Source: Hyalella azteca
Lineage: Eukaryota; Arthropoda; Malacostraca; Amphipoda; Hyalellidae
DNA length: 64,000 nt
Assembly (NCBI RefSeq): GCF_000764305.2
Contig: NW_025940813.1
Coordinates: 62,001-126,000, forward strand
Reading direction: 5' to 3'
Below, one piece after another: positions 49,105-60,423 of this stretch. Both the position numbers and the translations under genes were made by a program. Each line of letters opens with the position of its first letter. Position 1 is the stretch's first letter. The notes beneath the pieces are model-generated. The model saw only the letters and a list, made by a program, of their open reading frames with translations. It had not been told where the DNA came from and searched no databases.

Positions 49105-52100
49105 GGCACTCGTACGGACTCACGCTTCACTCCGCCGTCATGGCGAGTGAATGACTTCATTGCGCGTAAATCGTGCGTGCACCGAATGAATGCTGCCTTT
49201 AACATAACTATTGCGTTCAAATAAAATATTCAATGCGCTACCAATTTGTGTATATACAGCATGACTATTTGTACTGTACTTTGAATAACTGAAAAGTTTG
49301 CATACGGTCCATACAATTTAGTGGAATTTGCGTACACTGCAAGGTCTGAAGCAAGAGTTGAGAGTTTTTTATTCTTTATTATTATAATTGGCTTGATAGA
49401 TGCAGTTCATCTTAACTTAGTTGCAGCCTATTGCGTATCTGTATCTGATTTTTATTTCTTACATTACAATGTATTTATTGGTTCGGCTTTCAAGATAAAT
49501 TTTTCTGCAAATTTGGTTATGAGCAGAGTCTATATTCTACGGACTCATAATGATCTCTAGTCTGAATTTTATTCCAATTTTATAAGGATTAATTTCATTT
49601 GAGTATAAGCAAACTTCACGTACGGGAATTTAAATCACTTTTTCGTGTATCAGAGCTGAATTTACTTTTTTCAAACAGCCGTCTTTTCATAATTTCGTCT
49701 AGGTATCCCAAGCTCACGCACCTTATGAAGTACGTGGACTGAAAGCATTAAAGGGACTTTGACCATCGTTTTGAGCTCGTCCTCGAAACTGAGTGCAAGA
49801 TGGAAGCCTTTGGATCTTTAGCGCTGCTTTTTGATCTAAACTTCTACGTTAATTTGTATGCCTGTACCTGCACTCTTCATAATTTTGTTCGTATCGCACA
49901 ATTGGTAGTTTCATTAAGTTAGGTATTTTTAGTATCCTATTGCGAATTCAAATCACGAATTATATATGAAATCTTCTCTCCATGGTAATTGCTTTTATAT
50001 CTCAGAATTTCGTTGTTCACAAATTATACCGTTGACTTACTGCTGTCCTCATAATTTAATGAAGAGGCGATAGTTGAATCTTCATGATAACATTCAACGA
50101 AATCAAGTCTCTGCTTCCCAAAATTTGATACATGAAACTGAGTAAATTCATAACTCCTAAAAGCTATTTTTCTTACAAAGAAAACCACCGCTCTAACCTC
50201 AATTTGGTTTTTAATTAAATTCTAGAAAATTTCCGGCTTTCCTATCCCTAGAATATTTTACGCAAAAAATTATCAAATTGAATGAATTTATTATTCATCG
50301 ATTCTATCCAAACTAAAGTAAAAAAAAATCGGGTTCGTTACCATGCCATTTTTTCTCAGTAAAAGACACATATGAAATGTAATAGTAATTATGGCAATAG
50401 TTGTTACCAGAGAGAGTCTCACGAATACTTGGCTGGTTATTTCAAATTGCTAATAATATCCAAATCGTGTTACTAATCGTCAAAACTCTACTGGCAACAT
50501 TGCTCCAGAAATTTAATTTTTTTATACCAATTCTCAGCAAATCTCGATATTGTTTCCAAATGCAAGATTAATAAATACGCTGCCGTTCTCAATAACAGAA
50601 TTCAGGTCTTTTTCTTCTCTCAATTCGTCATTCTAAAGGGTGGAAAATCGCGATCATTTGAGCTTAATACGTCGATCTGGTGTCGCTCAGCGTCGGAATT
50701 AAAGGCATTTTATGAGCTTGCAAGCTAATACACGTTACTTGGATTGACGCGACCAGAATTATTAAGAGCAAAAGACTTGCATGTCGGCACCTCTGAGTGA
50801 AGTTTAGTCCGGGACGTGGGTGATTTATGGCGCAATTGCACGTTATAGCTTCGTAGAAGAATCCATTTCTCGTTCGTCCTTGGTGGCGAAGAATCCATAG
50901 GTGTCGAAAGTGAGGGTTACAATGAAACAATGGAGCTGGTTCAATCCCAAATAATTTTTAATAAATTTTAAAATTTTCTATAATAAGTTACTTCAATCCT
51001 AAAGCCGAAATAATTTTTTTTATGAATTTTATTTATGAATTTTATGAATTTTATTTTTATGCATTTTTTATTTATGAATTATTGAAGGCTTGTGAAATTA
51101 AAACAAATTATGAACAAAAATATTTTGGTTTGCATGAAATTCGATTAGAATAATTGGTAATATTGTGAGCTTCGTTGTCATGTATCGTCCGTCGTTGACA
51201 GAAATTAAAAAAAAGTTTATTTGTACGTAAAAGAATATATACGAAAATTTTTGAAGATCAATCATGCATGCATTGTTAATGTGAGATATATTCTTCTTCC
51301 TATACTAGTTTTTACCATGAATATTCGAATAATTAATCCACCGACATGAACAAAATCAATCAATTCACCAAAGAATTTTATGGATAGTGGTAGCTTAAAT
51401 GTCTAACTACCATTAGTTGGACATCGGAGGATCATCTTTTTCTAAGCATAGGACATCTTTTATTCCCTAATTTACTAAATAATTCGTTACGATCCAAATG
51501 CTGCGATATATCGTCGCATATAAATAATATTGTGAAGCAAGAAGTCTACAACACCTCTCGAATTTACTCAAGTACAATGTTTGTAATTTTGACATGCAAC
51601 TTATAGCTGGAAATGATTCCAATTCATAAATTGCACCGACAATGATGGTTCCGTTGATGAGAATCATTTCGACTCAAGGCTACCGCAATCATTTATTGGT
51701 TGACGCCCGAGGCGTGTGATGACATTAACAAATATAATTTTTTCATCGACGTTTTGAACGAAATAATCTATGAAGTCCTAGCGCTGCGTGTCTACTGAAT
51801 TAAGAAAAACCGTTTAAATCATTTTAATGTGACTGCGTATAAGATAATATCACATTCACGACTAATACCAGCTTTGTTTATCCGAAGAAACTGAAATTAT
51901 GACATATGTGTTCTACAATACTTTAATCTTGAATCACGTTTGAAATTTTTTCTTTGTGGTTATAGAGTTCTATGAGTTAGTGTGGGGTCTCTTATAAACG
52001 GTGCATGATTTGTATTGCAATTTAATTGCAATCGATAAGCGTCGTTACTTCTGAACGATCGAAGCCGCAACAGAACTTAGTGCTGTGCTGATGGTGGCTA

Positions 52101-54467
52101 TTGACTGGCCGACGGTTGGCCGAACATAAGCATGTCTCCTCTTTATAAACGTTTTAATAGACAGTCTATTGTATCATATTTTTTAGGTTAAGATATATCA
52201 GAAAAAGTAAATTTGTAAATTAATAGCTGCAGTAATCGAGCAGGCTAAAATTCTGTCATGAGATATCTTTTTATGAGATATCTTTTTTCCATCGAGTCGA
52301 TTTTTCACCGATCGTACTGATGACATCCTTGTCCTCCAGATGAGCTGAAATGAAGCTCAAAAGTGAATAGTTTGTACTATAAACGAGGAAAAAACAAATT
52401 ATTTATATAGATGAAGTTTTCGCTTTGTTTTATCCTCAAATGATAGAAAAACCGACGAATAATACTCACTGTCATAGAAATATATCACGCAGCTGATATG
52501 TTAGAGCTAGTTCGCTCGTTTGGACACGGACTCGAGTAATCGAAACGTGCAAATCGATGCGACGTGCATGTTGGTTTTTACTAAGGGAAAAATTCTCAAA
52601 ACTTTTCGCTACAGATCTTACCAAGTCCAAATCATTAAAACAGCAATAATGAAGTTCCCTCTCTACTATTTCAGAAGGATGAAATTGCAAGAAAGAGATT
52701 TAAACATATTTTCTTTTTCGCTAAATTTTGTTCAACTGAGACCGGATGTAGTTTAAAAATTTCAGCGCTTTAATTATTCGCAGCTCAATTTCCTCCTGAT
52801 GTTCTTCCGCTCACTCAAAAAGTAACGGCCAACGCAAGGCTTCACAGGTGCGTTCTCCGTTGGATTTTTCAGCGAGTTGGGTAAGGTGGCCGTAAAATAT
52901 CAAGTTTGTGCAGCTCACTGAAGCAATGTGGCCGGCCGACGGAACCAGGTTGTTCAGGCAAAGCCATTCCGAGTTAAACAAATGGACGGATAGCTTGCGA
53001 GCAACGGCCCAAAGCTACCTACCTACTCTATTGAAAATAACAGCAGGATTATTCTAGGACAATGTACGGCCAATGATCAGCCATACACATATATATGTAT
53101 ACGAAGCTTTATAAATTGACATGAGACTCCAAACGTACGAAGGCTCTTCTTCCGATCAGCCGAAATCTTTTGTGTGGGCTCTCGCTGTGCTGGAACGTTG
53201 CTCGGCTCTGTACCTGACTTGTCTCAAAAACAGAGCCCCAGATTAGGATTTGTCTTCAGGATTGGCTGGAGGAGAATGCCAGTCTTATTGGCATTCGCGT
53301 ATGCGCGCACAAACGTGTTGGCTTGGCTCGAGTAGAGGCGGAAGTCGAGTGAGATTGTCTGTAAAAAGTGTCATTGGAAACCCCCGTGATGATCTGCTTT
53401 TGTTTTAACGAAAGAAAGAAATAATGTAACAGGACTTACGAAGATGAAAGCTGTTGTAAATCTATATGCTTAGTTATAAAGCTTTCTCCTCTGGTAAAAA
53501 CTCTCAAAAAAATTCTTATTCAGTTACATAATTTCACGTTACTATTATTACTTCTTTCGGGCTAAAGAATTGTTGAAATATAATTAACGTTTTTGCAAAA
53601 AAAGTGCGCATTGCAAAGACTGAAATATTACTTATAGATTCTCACTTTAAAGTTTTTATGTTCGCATTAATGGTTACAAGTGTCAATTCAAACTGTTTAA
53701 CTGTAGAACTTTGATTTTTATTAATAAAGACTCTTTTTAATAACACTTAGATGACTTGATTCCAGCTAGAAGATAAGGAGATAAGATAAGTACCAGTATA
53801 TATTTTACTCAGACTGGTTACGCTCGGTTATGTTATGCTCAACGAGGTCTTTTAATGCTTGAATTAGACAAATTGAGAAAAAATTAAAAAAGTCTAAAAA
53901 ATAAGCTTGTTAAAGAATCACCCCAGTACTACAATTACTGAATGGATGAACCACTAGGGAAGGAAGACTTTTTCCCATAGGAAAAATGTTTTTTAACAAT
54001 AACGTATAACAGGTCGAGTTTCTACATCATTTTTAATGAACTCAGATAGAATTTCTTGTAGGTTGTAGATTTTCAGAACGACATATGATGGTTTTTTTAC
54101 GCTCATTTTGGAATCAATCTAAATGATACCTGAAATAAAGAGTGTTTCCAGTTTTAATAGGAAGAAAAATATGAATTAAAGCGAATAATTTTATTTATAT
54201 TCCATTTATTTGTTTCAATAATCCGGATTTCTGATTTTCTCTATTACACGTAAATTTCAGCTAATTATAATAAATATGTAGTGATTATAGTATTCAATAT
54301 TCAATGAATACGATATTTAGGTTATAGAGATCAAAATTTCAAGACGTTCAAGTGGCTGCAAAATTAACAGCTCAATAAAACCAGTTGAATTGAAATTGAA
54401 ATAGTGCCAATGTTATCATTATGGTAATTTCATTTATCAATTATAGAAATAACGGCAATTATACCTA
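49105..54467. other. Intron DNA without recognised genes
   Basis: AT-rich with minor items only. TTTATGAAT repeats occur at 51018-51080, and a 16-base duplication (ATGAGATATCTTTTT) at 52256-52287. A GC-richer stretch at 53100-53400 contains CAGAGCCCCAG and GCGTATGCGCGCAC words. No conserved protein segment was recognised on either strand. Confidence 0.5.
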
Positions 54468-54475
54468 CTGACACG
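54468..54475. repeat. Left target-site duplication of the hAT-type element
   Basis: CTGACACG directly abuts the element's CAGAG end and is repeated exactly at 54973-54980 directly after its CTCTG end. Confidence 0.85.
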
Positions 54476-54972
54476 CAGAGCTGGGCAGCGCTACTTGGAA
54501 ATGTAGCGGCGCTACCACTACCGCTACATGCTCTAAATGTAGCGGGCGCTACCGCTACCGCTACACCCACTAGATTGTAACGGGCGCTACCGCTACCGCT
54601 ACAGTAAAATGTAGCGCGCTATATTAGCCGCTACAATGACCAAAATTATTGGAAATCTCTAAATATTTATTGGTCTGCTATTGGGATTTAATGATAATAA
54701 AACATTTTTAAAACATATCAATGCAACTTTATTGCAATTAACCTAACCGAACTAGTATGGGTTACCCCAGGGTTAGATACAGTAAATAAAAGTTACAGTT
54801 ATTTTTATGTTTTACCTTCCCTACATAACCGCTACATTGCCTTAAATGTAGAGCCGCTACCGCTACCGCTACATTGCCTTAAATGTAGAGCCGCTACCGC
54901 TACCGCTACATTGCCTTAAATGTAGAGCCGCTACCGCTACCGCTACATGTAGCGCGCTACTGCCCACCTCTG
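54476..54972. mobile_element. Complete non-autonomous hAT-type transposon (497 bp)
   Basis: The element starts CAGAGCTGGGCAGCGCTACT and ends with the reverse complement of CAGAGGTGGGCAGTAGCGCG. CAGRGNTGGGCA-type termini are characteristic of the hAT superfamily. Exact 8-base direct repeats (CTGACACG) flank it, the duplication length made by hAT transposases. Both subterminal regions are packed with TGTAGCGG / CCGCTACC words in both orientations, probably binding sites for a transposase supplied in trans. The centre (about 54640-54820) is AT-rich. There is no transposase frame: the open frame 54869-55270 on minus only reads the subterminal repeats and the flank. Perfect duplications suggest a fairly recent insertion into the intron. 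Confidence 0.88.
54834..54944. repeat. 37-bp subterminal tandem repeat inside the hAT element, 3 copies
   Basis: CATTGCCTTAAATGTAGAGC plus CGCTACCGCTACCGCTA is repeated three times with essentially no divergence near the right end. The left end has related but not tandem words, so the ends are asymmetric. Confidence 0.85.
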
Positions 54973-54980
54973 CTGACACG
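54973..54980. repeat. Right target-site duplication of the hAT-type element
   Basis: CTGACACG, identical to 54468-54475. Confidence 0.85.
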
Positions 54981-55597
54981 TACATTCTAAGCGCAGTATA
55001 TGTATTACCGGAACGTTCTCCACGAGAGCGTCCAAAGCTTCCCATCAACTTGGCTTCTAGGAACTTTTTCAAATTTGTTTTTTTTTCAGAAGTAAATGCT
55101 GGCCAGGATTTCCCTGGGTCCAAATTAGCCAATCTCAAGAGAAGCAATTCCCCCAAATTTTGCCTGGACAGTTTACCTAAAAAGACAACGAGCGCCCAAA
55201 ACAATTGTGACCCTGCGAGGCCGTGCGTGAAGTGTTTTGGGGCGAGCGTTACTTGGAACCTTCGTGGCAAGAACCTCGTTCAGAGTCAACAACGAGATAT
55301 TAGTTGCATATATATTTTATTATATCTTATTTATTTATTTCTCCATTTTGTCAGGTGTCTAGAAGGCCTATGGCCAACAACAAGTGACTCGTTGCCTTCT
55401 GAAACGTTTACTGTTGAGTTACACTTTCTTATGTTGTATGCTTGAAAACTATTATAAAGTTGTGGTTTGGGAGGACTATAGAACATCTATATGCAAAGTT
55501 CTATTTTTTCTCTTTGCAAACGTCTGATGATTGATAAAAGCATTTATTAGAAGTTAGATTAGATGTTATCTTTCATATCGAAGATTATCATTTAAGT
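54981..55597. other. Intron DNA, open on both strands at 55020-55290, unknown
   Basis: The patch is less AT-rich. It is open for 131 codons on + (55050-55445, from a non-ATG codon) and for much of a 133-codon frame on minus. Neither peptide is recognisable. Two long opposite-strand frames over the same bases suggest composition rather than a gene. Confidence 0.4.
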
Positions 55598-56200
55598 GCC
55601 TAGAACGCCCGATGAGTGCTCAAGGGTGCTCCTTGTGTGGTTTGAACGTCCGTTGAGAGCTCAAGACGCCTGTTGAGAGCTCAAGGTGTCTGTTGAGAGC
55701 TCAAGACGTCTATTGAGAGCTCAAAACGTCTGTTGAGAGCTCAAAACGTCTTTTGAGAGCTCAAAACGTCTTTTGAGAGCTCAAAACGTCTTTTGAGAGC
55801 TCAAGACGTCTTTTGAGAGCTCAAGACTTCAGTTGAGAGCTCAAGACGTCCGTTGAGAGCTCAAGACGTCCTTTGAGAGCTCAAGACGTCTGTTGAGAGC
55901 TCAAGACGTCCGTTGAGAGCTCAAGACGTCCGTTGAGAGCTCAAAACGTCCTTTGAGAGCTCAAGACGTTTCCGTTGAGAGCTCAAGACGTCCTTTGAGA
56001 GCTCAAGACGTCTGTTGAGAGCTCAAGACGTCCGTTGAGAGCTCAAGACGTCCGTTGAGAGCTCAAAACGTCCTTTGAGAGCTCAAGACGTTTGTTAAGA
56101 GCTCAAGACGTCCGTTGAGAGCTCAGGACGTCTGTTCAGAGCTGAAAACTTCAGCTGAGTGCTGAGAACGGCAGTTGACTGCCAAGAACATCTGTATATA
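55598..56200. repeat. Minisatellite, exact 20-bp unit, about 25 core copies, alternating palindromes
   Basis: The core unit GTTGAGAGCTCAAGACGTCC holds two palindromic hexamers, GAGCTC and GACGTC, whose centres lie 8 and 12 bases apart alternately. Twenty-five GAGAGCTC-type units run from about 55653 to 56130 with a period of exactly 20, apart from one two-base insertion (GACGTTTCCG near 55970). The 110 bases from 55861 recur without change from 55983, so a block of six units was recently duplicated. Diverged units (GTGCTCAAGGGTGCT, GTGCTGAGAACG) mark both edges. Confidence 0.95.
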
Positions 56201-56838
56201 ACAACTTCAATTCTTTGGGTTGCCACGACGCCTAAAAAATGCCAAGTTTACAGAGGTCGCTCAATCATTTGAAAGTAATGCAGTGGGAAATTTTTTGGCA
56301 TGTTGTTTCAACAGGCACCAGGTTCATAATATTTCAATTATTCCTTACTAAAAATACACTTGATAATTATGCTGAGCATAAAATACGCGACTGCGAATAT
56401 AAATTCCCGTTAGAAGACTTAGCCAAGAATACTATATTAAATACAATAATAATATGCGTTTAAAAGTTATTTTTTTTTTAAACCGCACTTCTAAAGAGGC
56501 CGGTGTCTCCGAAGTTACACATGTACAATGAATTTCTCATCTTATTTTTAAATATTTAAAAATTTTCAATTTATTAAATTAGCTTTTTAAATCTGTCAAT
56601 TGATTCATGCATTGTCTCCGACTTTACGCAAGTGTGCAAAATTTCACATCGATTGTACAGGTAGAAGCTTGTTAAATATCGATTATGAGATTTGTAGCAG
56701 ACAAACAAACAAACAATAAGTGACGGTAAAGAGAATTGTTCTAAAAAGCAATGCAATCAGGCAAAAATGAAAAATGCGCTTTAATATTTTTGCATGAGAG
56801 AGATTAAAATCCTTTCCTGTGAAATTTTCTTGACGGGT

Positions 56839-56874
56839 AAATTTCTTTTTTTCTGAGAAAAAAAAAAGAAATTT
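56839..56874. repeat. A/T-rich hairpin, 14-bp arms
   Basis: AAATTTCTTTTTTT (56839-56852) and AAAAAAAGAAATTT (56861-56874) are reverse complements with an 8-base loop. The words TTTTTTTCTGAGAAAA are repeated immediately after. Homopolymer runs make the sequence itself less certain. Confidence 0.65.
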
Positions 56875-59800
56875 TTTTTTCTGAGAAAATCCATAAAACG
56901 TAGATTTTTGTATCGGTTCCTGAAATTAAGTTTTTCAGATACTTTAAACAATAGTATCTCACAAATTACTCTCCAGCGCTAAATTTTGTGCTTCAGAAAT
57001 TGAGTAAAGCACAATAGTGGCTACCATTGCGTGCATTTATTACGATGCATTTCCTGCATTACTAATTTGTTCATGCACGCTAGCTGTGACATACGTCAGA
57101 AAATAATTTGACTTGCAGCTGTTTTCCTGTTCGGACTTTAGGTATTGCATCTAGAAGCGGAAAACTCATGTCGCTTCTATTCCGCTAACAATTTATAACA
57201 ATAATATATTGGAATTAAACTGAGCACTAGATCTTCGGTGGCCTTGAAAAGTCGCGGCAGCCGATAATGCAAAATAAATACCAGCAAGTTATCTTTCGTG
57301 CTATTTGGAGTTTATTTATTCGAATTCGTACCTATAGTTGTTAATTACTAGTTGTTAATATTTCATTACTAGTTCAGGTGTTCGTACCACTATAGTAATG
57401 AATTATTCATATGGAAATCATTGACCTAATATCCGCATAAATGATATTTTCGTAGTTTGTTTGCTGCGGACCGTTATATTTATCAGCAGGCACAAGTTTC
57501 TATTCCCCCGACGATGGAACCGAAACTTAATATTTTTTGGGAGATATAAAGGCAAACAGATCAATTTTAAATTTATTCTTCCCATTTCTACGTCTGAAAA
57601 TAAAACTGGAAATTTGTGAATACTTTTTTCGTATAAAACTGCCTGCATTTTTGACGATCAGATTGAGTTGTTTTAATATTTATTTGCTGTTTATAAGTGG
57701 AAGAAAAAGCCTGATACTCCATCAAAACATTGTGTCTAAGAAAACATGCAAGAAATTATCTAATATAATTAAATTAATTATGAATAAATTATGTATATGG
57801 TGGTGTATATTGTGGCTAACAGCACAAAATTAGCTTGTATACATCGATTCATCAGAGAAAGTGACTTTTCTGGATTGATTGCCGGACTTAGTAAATAAGA
57901 TTTGCAAAGATCAAAAGATTGATTACCGGTCTTTGGTATAGCAATAAAAACTCCCAGTGGATTCATTGTAGACAGCCTGTGCTCTACATTTGTTTCTTTA
58001 CTCGATCAATTGTGCGGATAACTTTTCCTGAGCGAGTAATGAACTACCTTCATATGCTGGTCAATATATGTAACCTATAATACTTCGTGATCTTCTCGTA
58101 GGTAAAGGACAGGAAATTAAAGCTCTGTATGAGTACTCGGAGTCCAAGTTGCGACAGCAAGAGTCTCCTATGTATATAAAATTTCAAATGGAAATTACTG
58201 GTTGATGACCAGTGCATTCTATGTAACCAAACCACCCATGAGCTAAACGCGACATGAGCCTAGCACAAATGCAGTGCAGATCGCATGGCCATTCTGCATA
58301 GAAGTATTTATTTGTTTATCTTTCATTATTTATTATTATCTTATCATAAAAAAGTGAACAAAATAATTGAAAAAATTATACTCACACTTTGAGTCCGGCT
58401 ACGTTTACTGATTCATTCTTAAATAAAAAAAAGCGAGCAATCCTTTTTTTAAACATTTAGATTTTTGTAATCTCATCACCTCAATCCGCAAAAAGTTTCT
58501 TCTAATGTTTTATTATCCTCAAATTTTCTAAGTTAATTTTTTAACGCAATTAACGGCAAAAAATTTATAAACCACTCCTTAAATCGCACGCAAAAATTTG
58601 ACACGACGTATTACTGTGAGGACATTAAAGTAGGCAATGTCTGAAGTTCTCGCTTTCACGAGCCGTGCAACTTTCTGACTGCGTGATCGATGCACTGAGG
58701 AAGAGCCTAAAGTTAGAGCCAGATTTCTCGAACAAACGGCAGGCGAAGAATTATCGATTACCTTGAACGTTGGCTGATGGCAACCGCCCATGCATACCTC
58801 ACCACGGTGGTAGAGTAAGTTCTATGTAAGGACAATTCTGGATTATCATCTTAATACATTTTTCTAAATTATTCTATTTATACAAGGAAAACCACTTTTT
58901 ATAACATCACTCTTCCAAATTTTTTATCTACAACCGTATTCACAATTCCGTCATTTGATAGAACATTACAAATTATCCATAGAGGGTTAAAAAAATATCA
59001 AAAAAGTTAAGGATTCACAGTCGAATGTTACCTATCCATTTTAAATTTAAAAAGTGCTATTTGCATTGATCTTTCTTGAGCATTAAACTTTTTGATGCTC
59101 CCTCACACAAAGTTACTTATAAAATACGAAACCATGTTTAACGATAAGATTGACATATTTTGTGTTGAATCCAATTCCTTTACATCAGCCGCCTCTAAAG
59201 CAATCCTTCCCCTGAATTCCCGTGAAATAATCCTTCTCCAAGTGCCCTCTACAACGAACCTTCTCCTAAGTCTCCTCTAGGAACAATTCTTTTCGTGATC
59301 TTTATCTGAAGCTGCTCTTGTTTGAAGCTCTCTCAATAATCACTCTCAGTCCTTTTTGAACTGCCGTTTGCTCCAAATAAGAGAAATAACTAAATTAAAA
59401 TTATTTACTTATTAGTGTATGCGAAAGCCTTTCAGCAGAGCAGATCAGACGAGTAGTTTCTGCCAAACACATTTGGAAATATAAATTCAATGAACGAATG
59501 CTTATCTTAAATTTCGTTTGTTAATAAAATTATACGTTGAACCTACATACAGTAAACATGAATAAATTTGAAAGCATGAGATTCAGTAGCAGAAACCTAA
59601 GGTGCACTTGTGAGATAATAGGCTCCATGAGAAGTTATTTCTCCACAATAATATAGTTTTCTTTCACTTTTTATTCCCCGATGATGTTTTCATTCACTTT
59701 CGGCTAAATGTTTTCAAGTATTTGGAGTCTCAGTCAGAGAGATACTCGAATGTTCGGTTTAAATATCGTAGACTTTTTCCTACCGTCCCAATTCCTTGGT

Positions 59801-60107
59801 ATTAATCTCCGCGAAATTAGCCGTCGCTTGGTAGCAAAACGCATATTTTTTGCTTTCCGCTTCAAATATATCAACGGAATGCATATTCATAAAACAAATA
59901 TTCATTAATCACAAAGAATTATGTAAAATCGATTTTAACTAATCCCTTAGATATTTCGTAGCTATGAAAAACGGCTATCAAAAGTATGGGACATGTAGAC
60001 AGGGTTTGTGTCCAGGCGTTCTACTGTCAGTGTTGCAGTCACGTTAGCAGAGACTGTGTCTAGTCGTTCCTGACAGTCATGTTCTGCGAGTATTGTACGT
60101 TCAGGCT
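56875..60107. other. Intron DNA, nothing recognised
   Basis: AT-rich with short frames only. The minus-strand 70-codon frame at 58579-58791 has mixed composition but no recognisable family. A faint repeat of CCTTCTCCTAA-like words lies at 59190-59300. Confidence 0.45.
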
Positions 60108-60416
60108 TAAGTTTACCAGAGATTTAGGTCGTGTCATGCAGAGACCGTTCATCCATCAAGGAGAGGCGCTGTAGAGCGAAATATGTTCGCTCCGGTCCCT
60201 GACACGAAGTATCGGCAAAGCTTCAATGGCCGTCCAAGAAAATTGATGGCCAGCTTATGCGAAGAGGAAGCTACCACAACAAAGGTGTCAGTGACACGGT
60301 TAACAGTATGGGTTGCTGAGGCCACATCAGGAATAGAATTGAAGCAGCCTATTTCATTAGACTCTCTGTCACAATTGGTATTCAACAAGTTGAGCGATCG
60401 CCTGCCTCAATTATGA
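60108..60416 (+). CDS. Weak candidate: open frame of about 103 codons in a GC-richer patch, unknown
   Basis: The frame opens just after a TAA near 60105 and runs to TGA at 60414-60416; the first ATG is at 60183. The AATAAA word at 60418-60423 is next to the stop. The peptide has a balanced composition, for example NGRPRKLMASLCEEEATTTK and ISLDSLSQLVFNKLSDRLPQ, and no low complexity. The patch is clearly less AT-rich than its flanks. No domain is recognised. It might be a 3' terminal exon or a gene/transposon remnant on the same strand as the host gene. The opposite strand is also open over 60149-60388, which weakens the case. Confidence 0.2.
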
Positions 60417-60423
60417 TAATAAA

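Noticed and set aside
54869..55270. 133-codon minus-strand frame as a transposase fragment
   Set aside because: Part of it reads the subterminal repeats of the hAT element and the rest lies outside the element past its target-site duplication. No transposase motif is visible.
55598..56200. CRISPR-like array
   Set aside because: Units are contiguous with no unique spacers, and the DNA is eukaryotic. The same applies to the other tandem arrays here.
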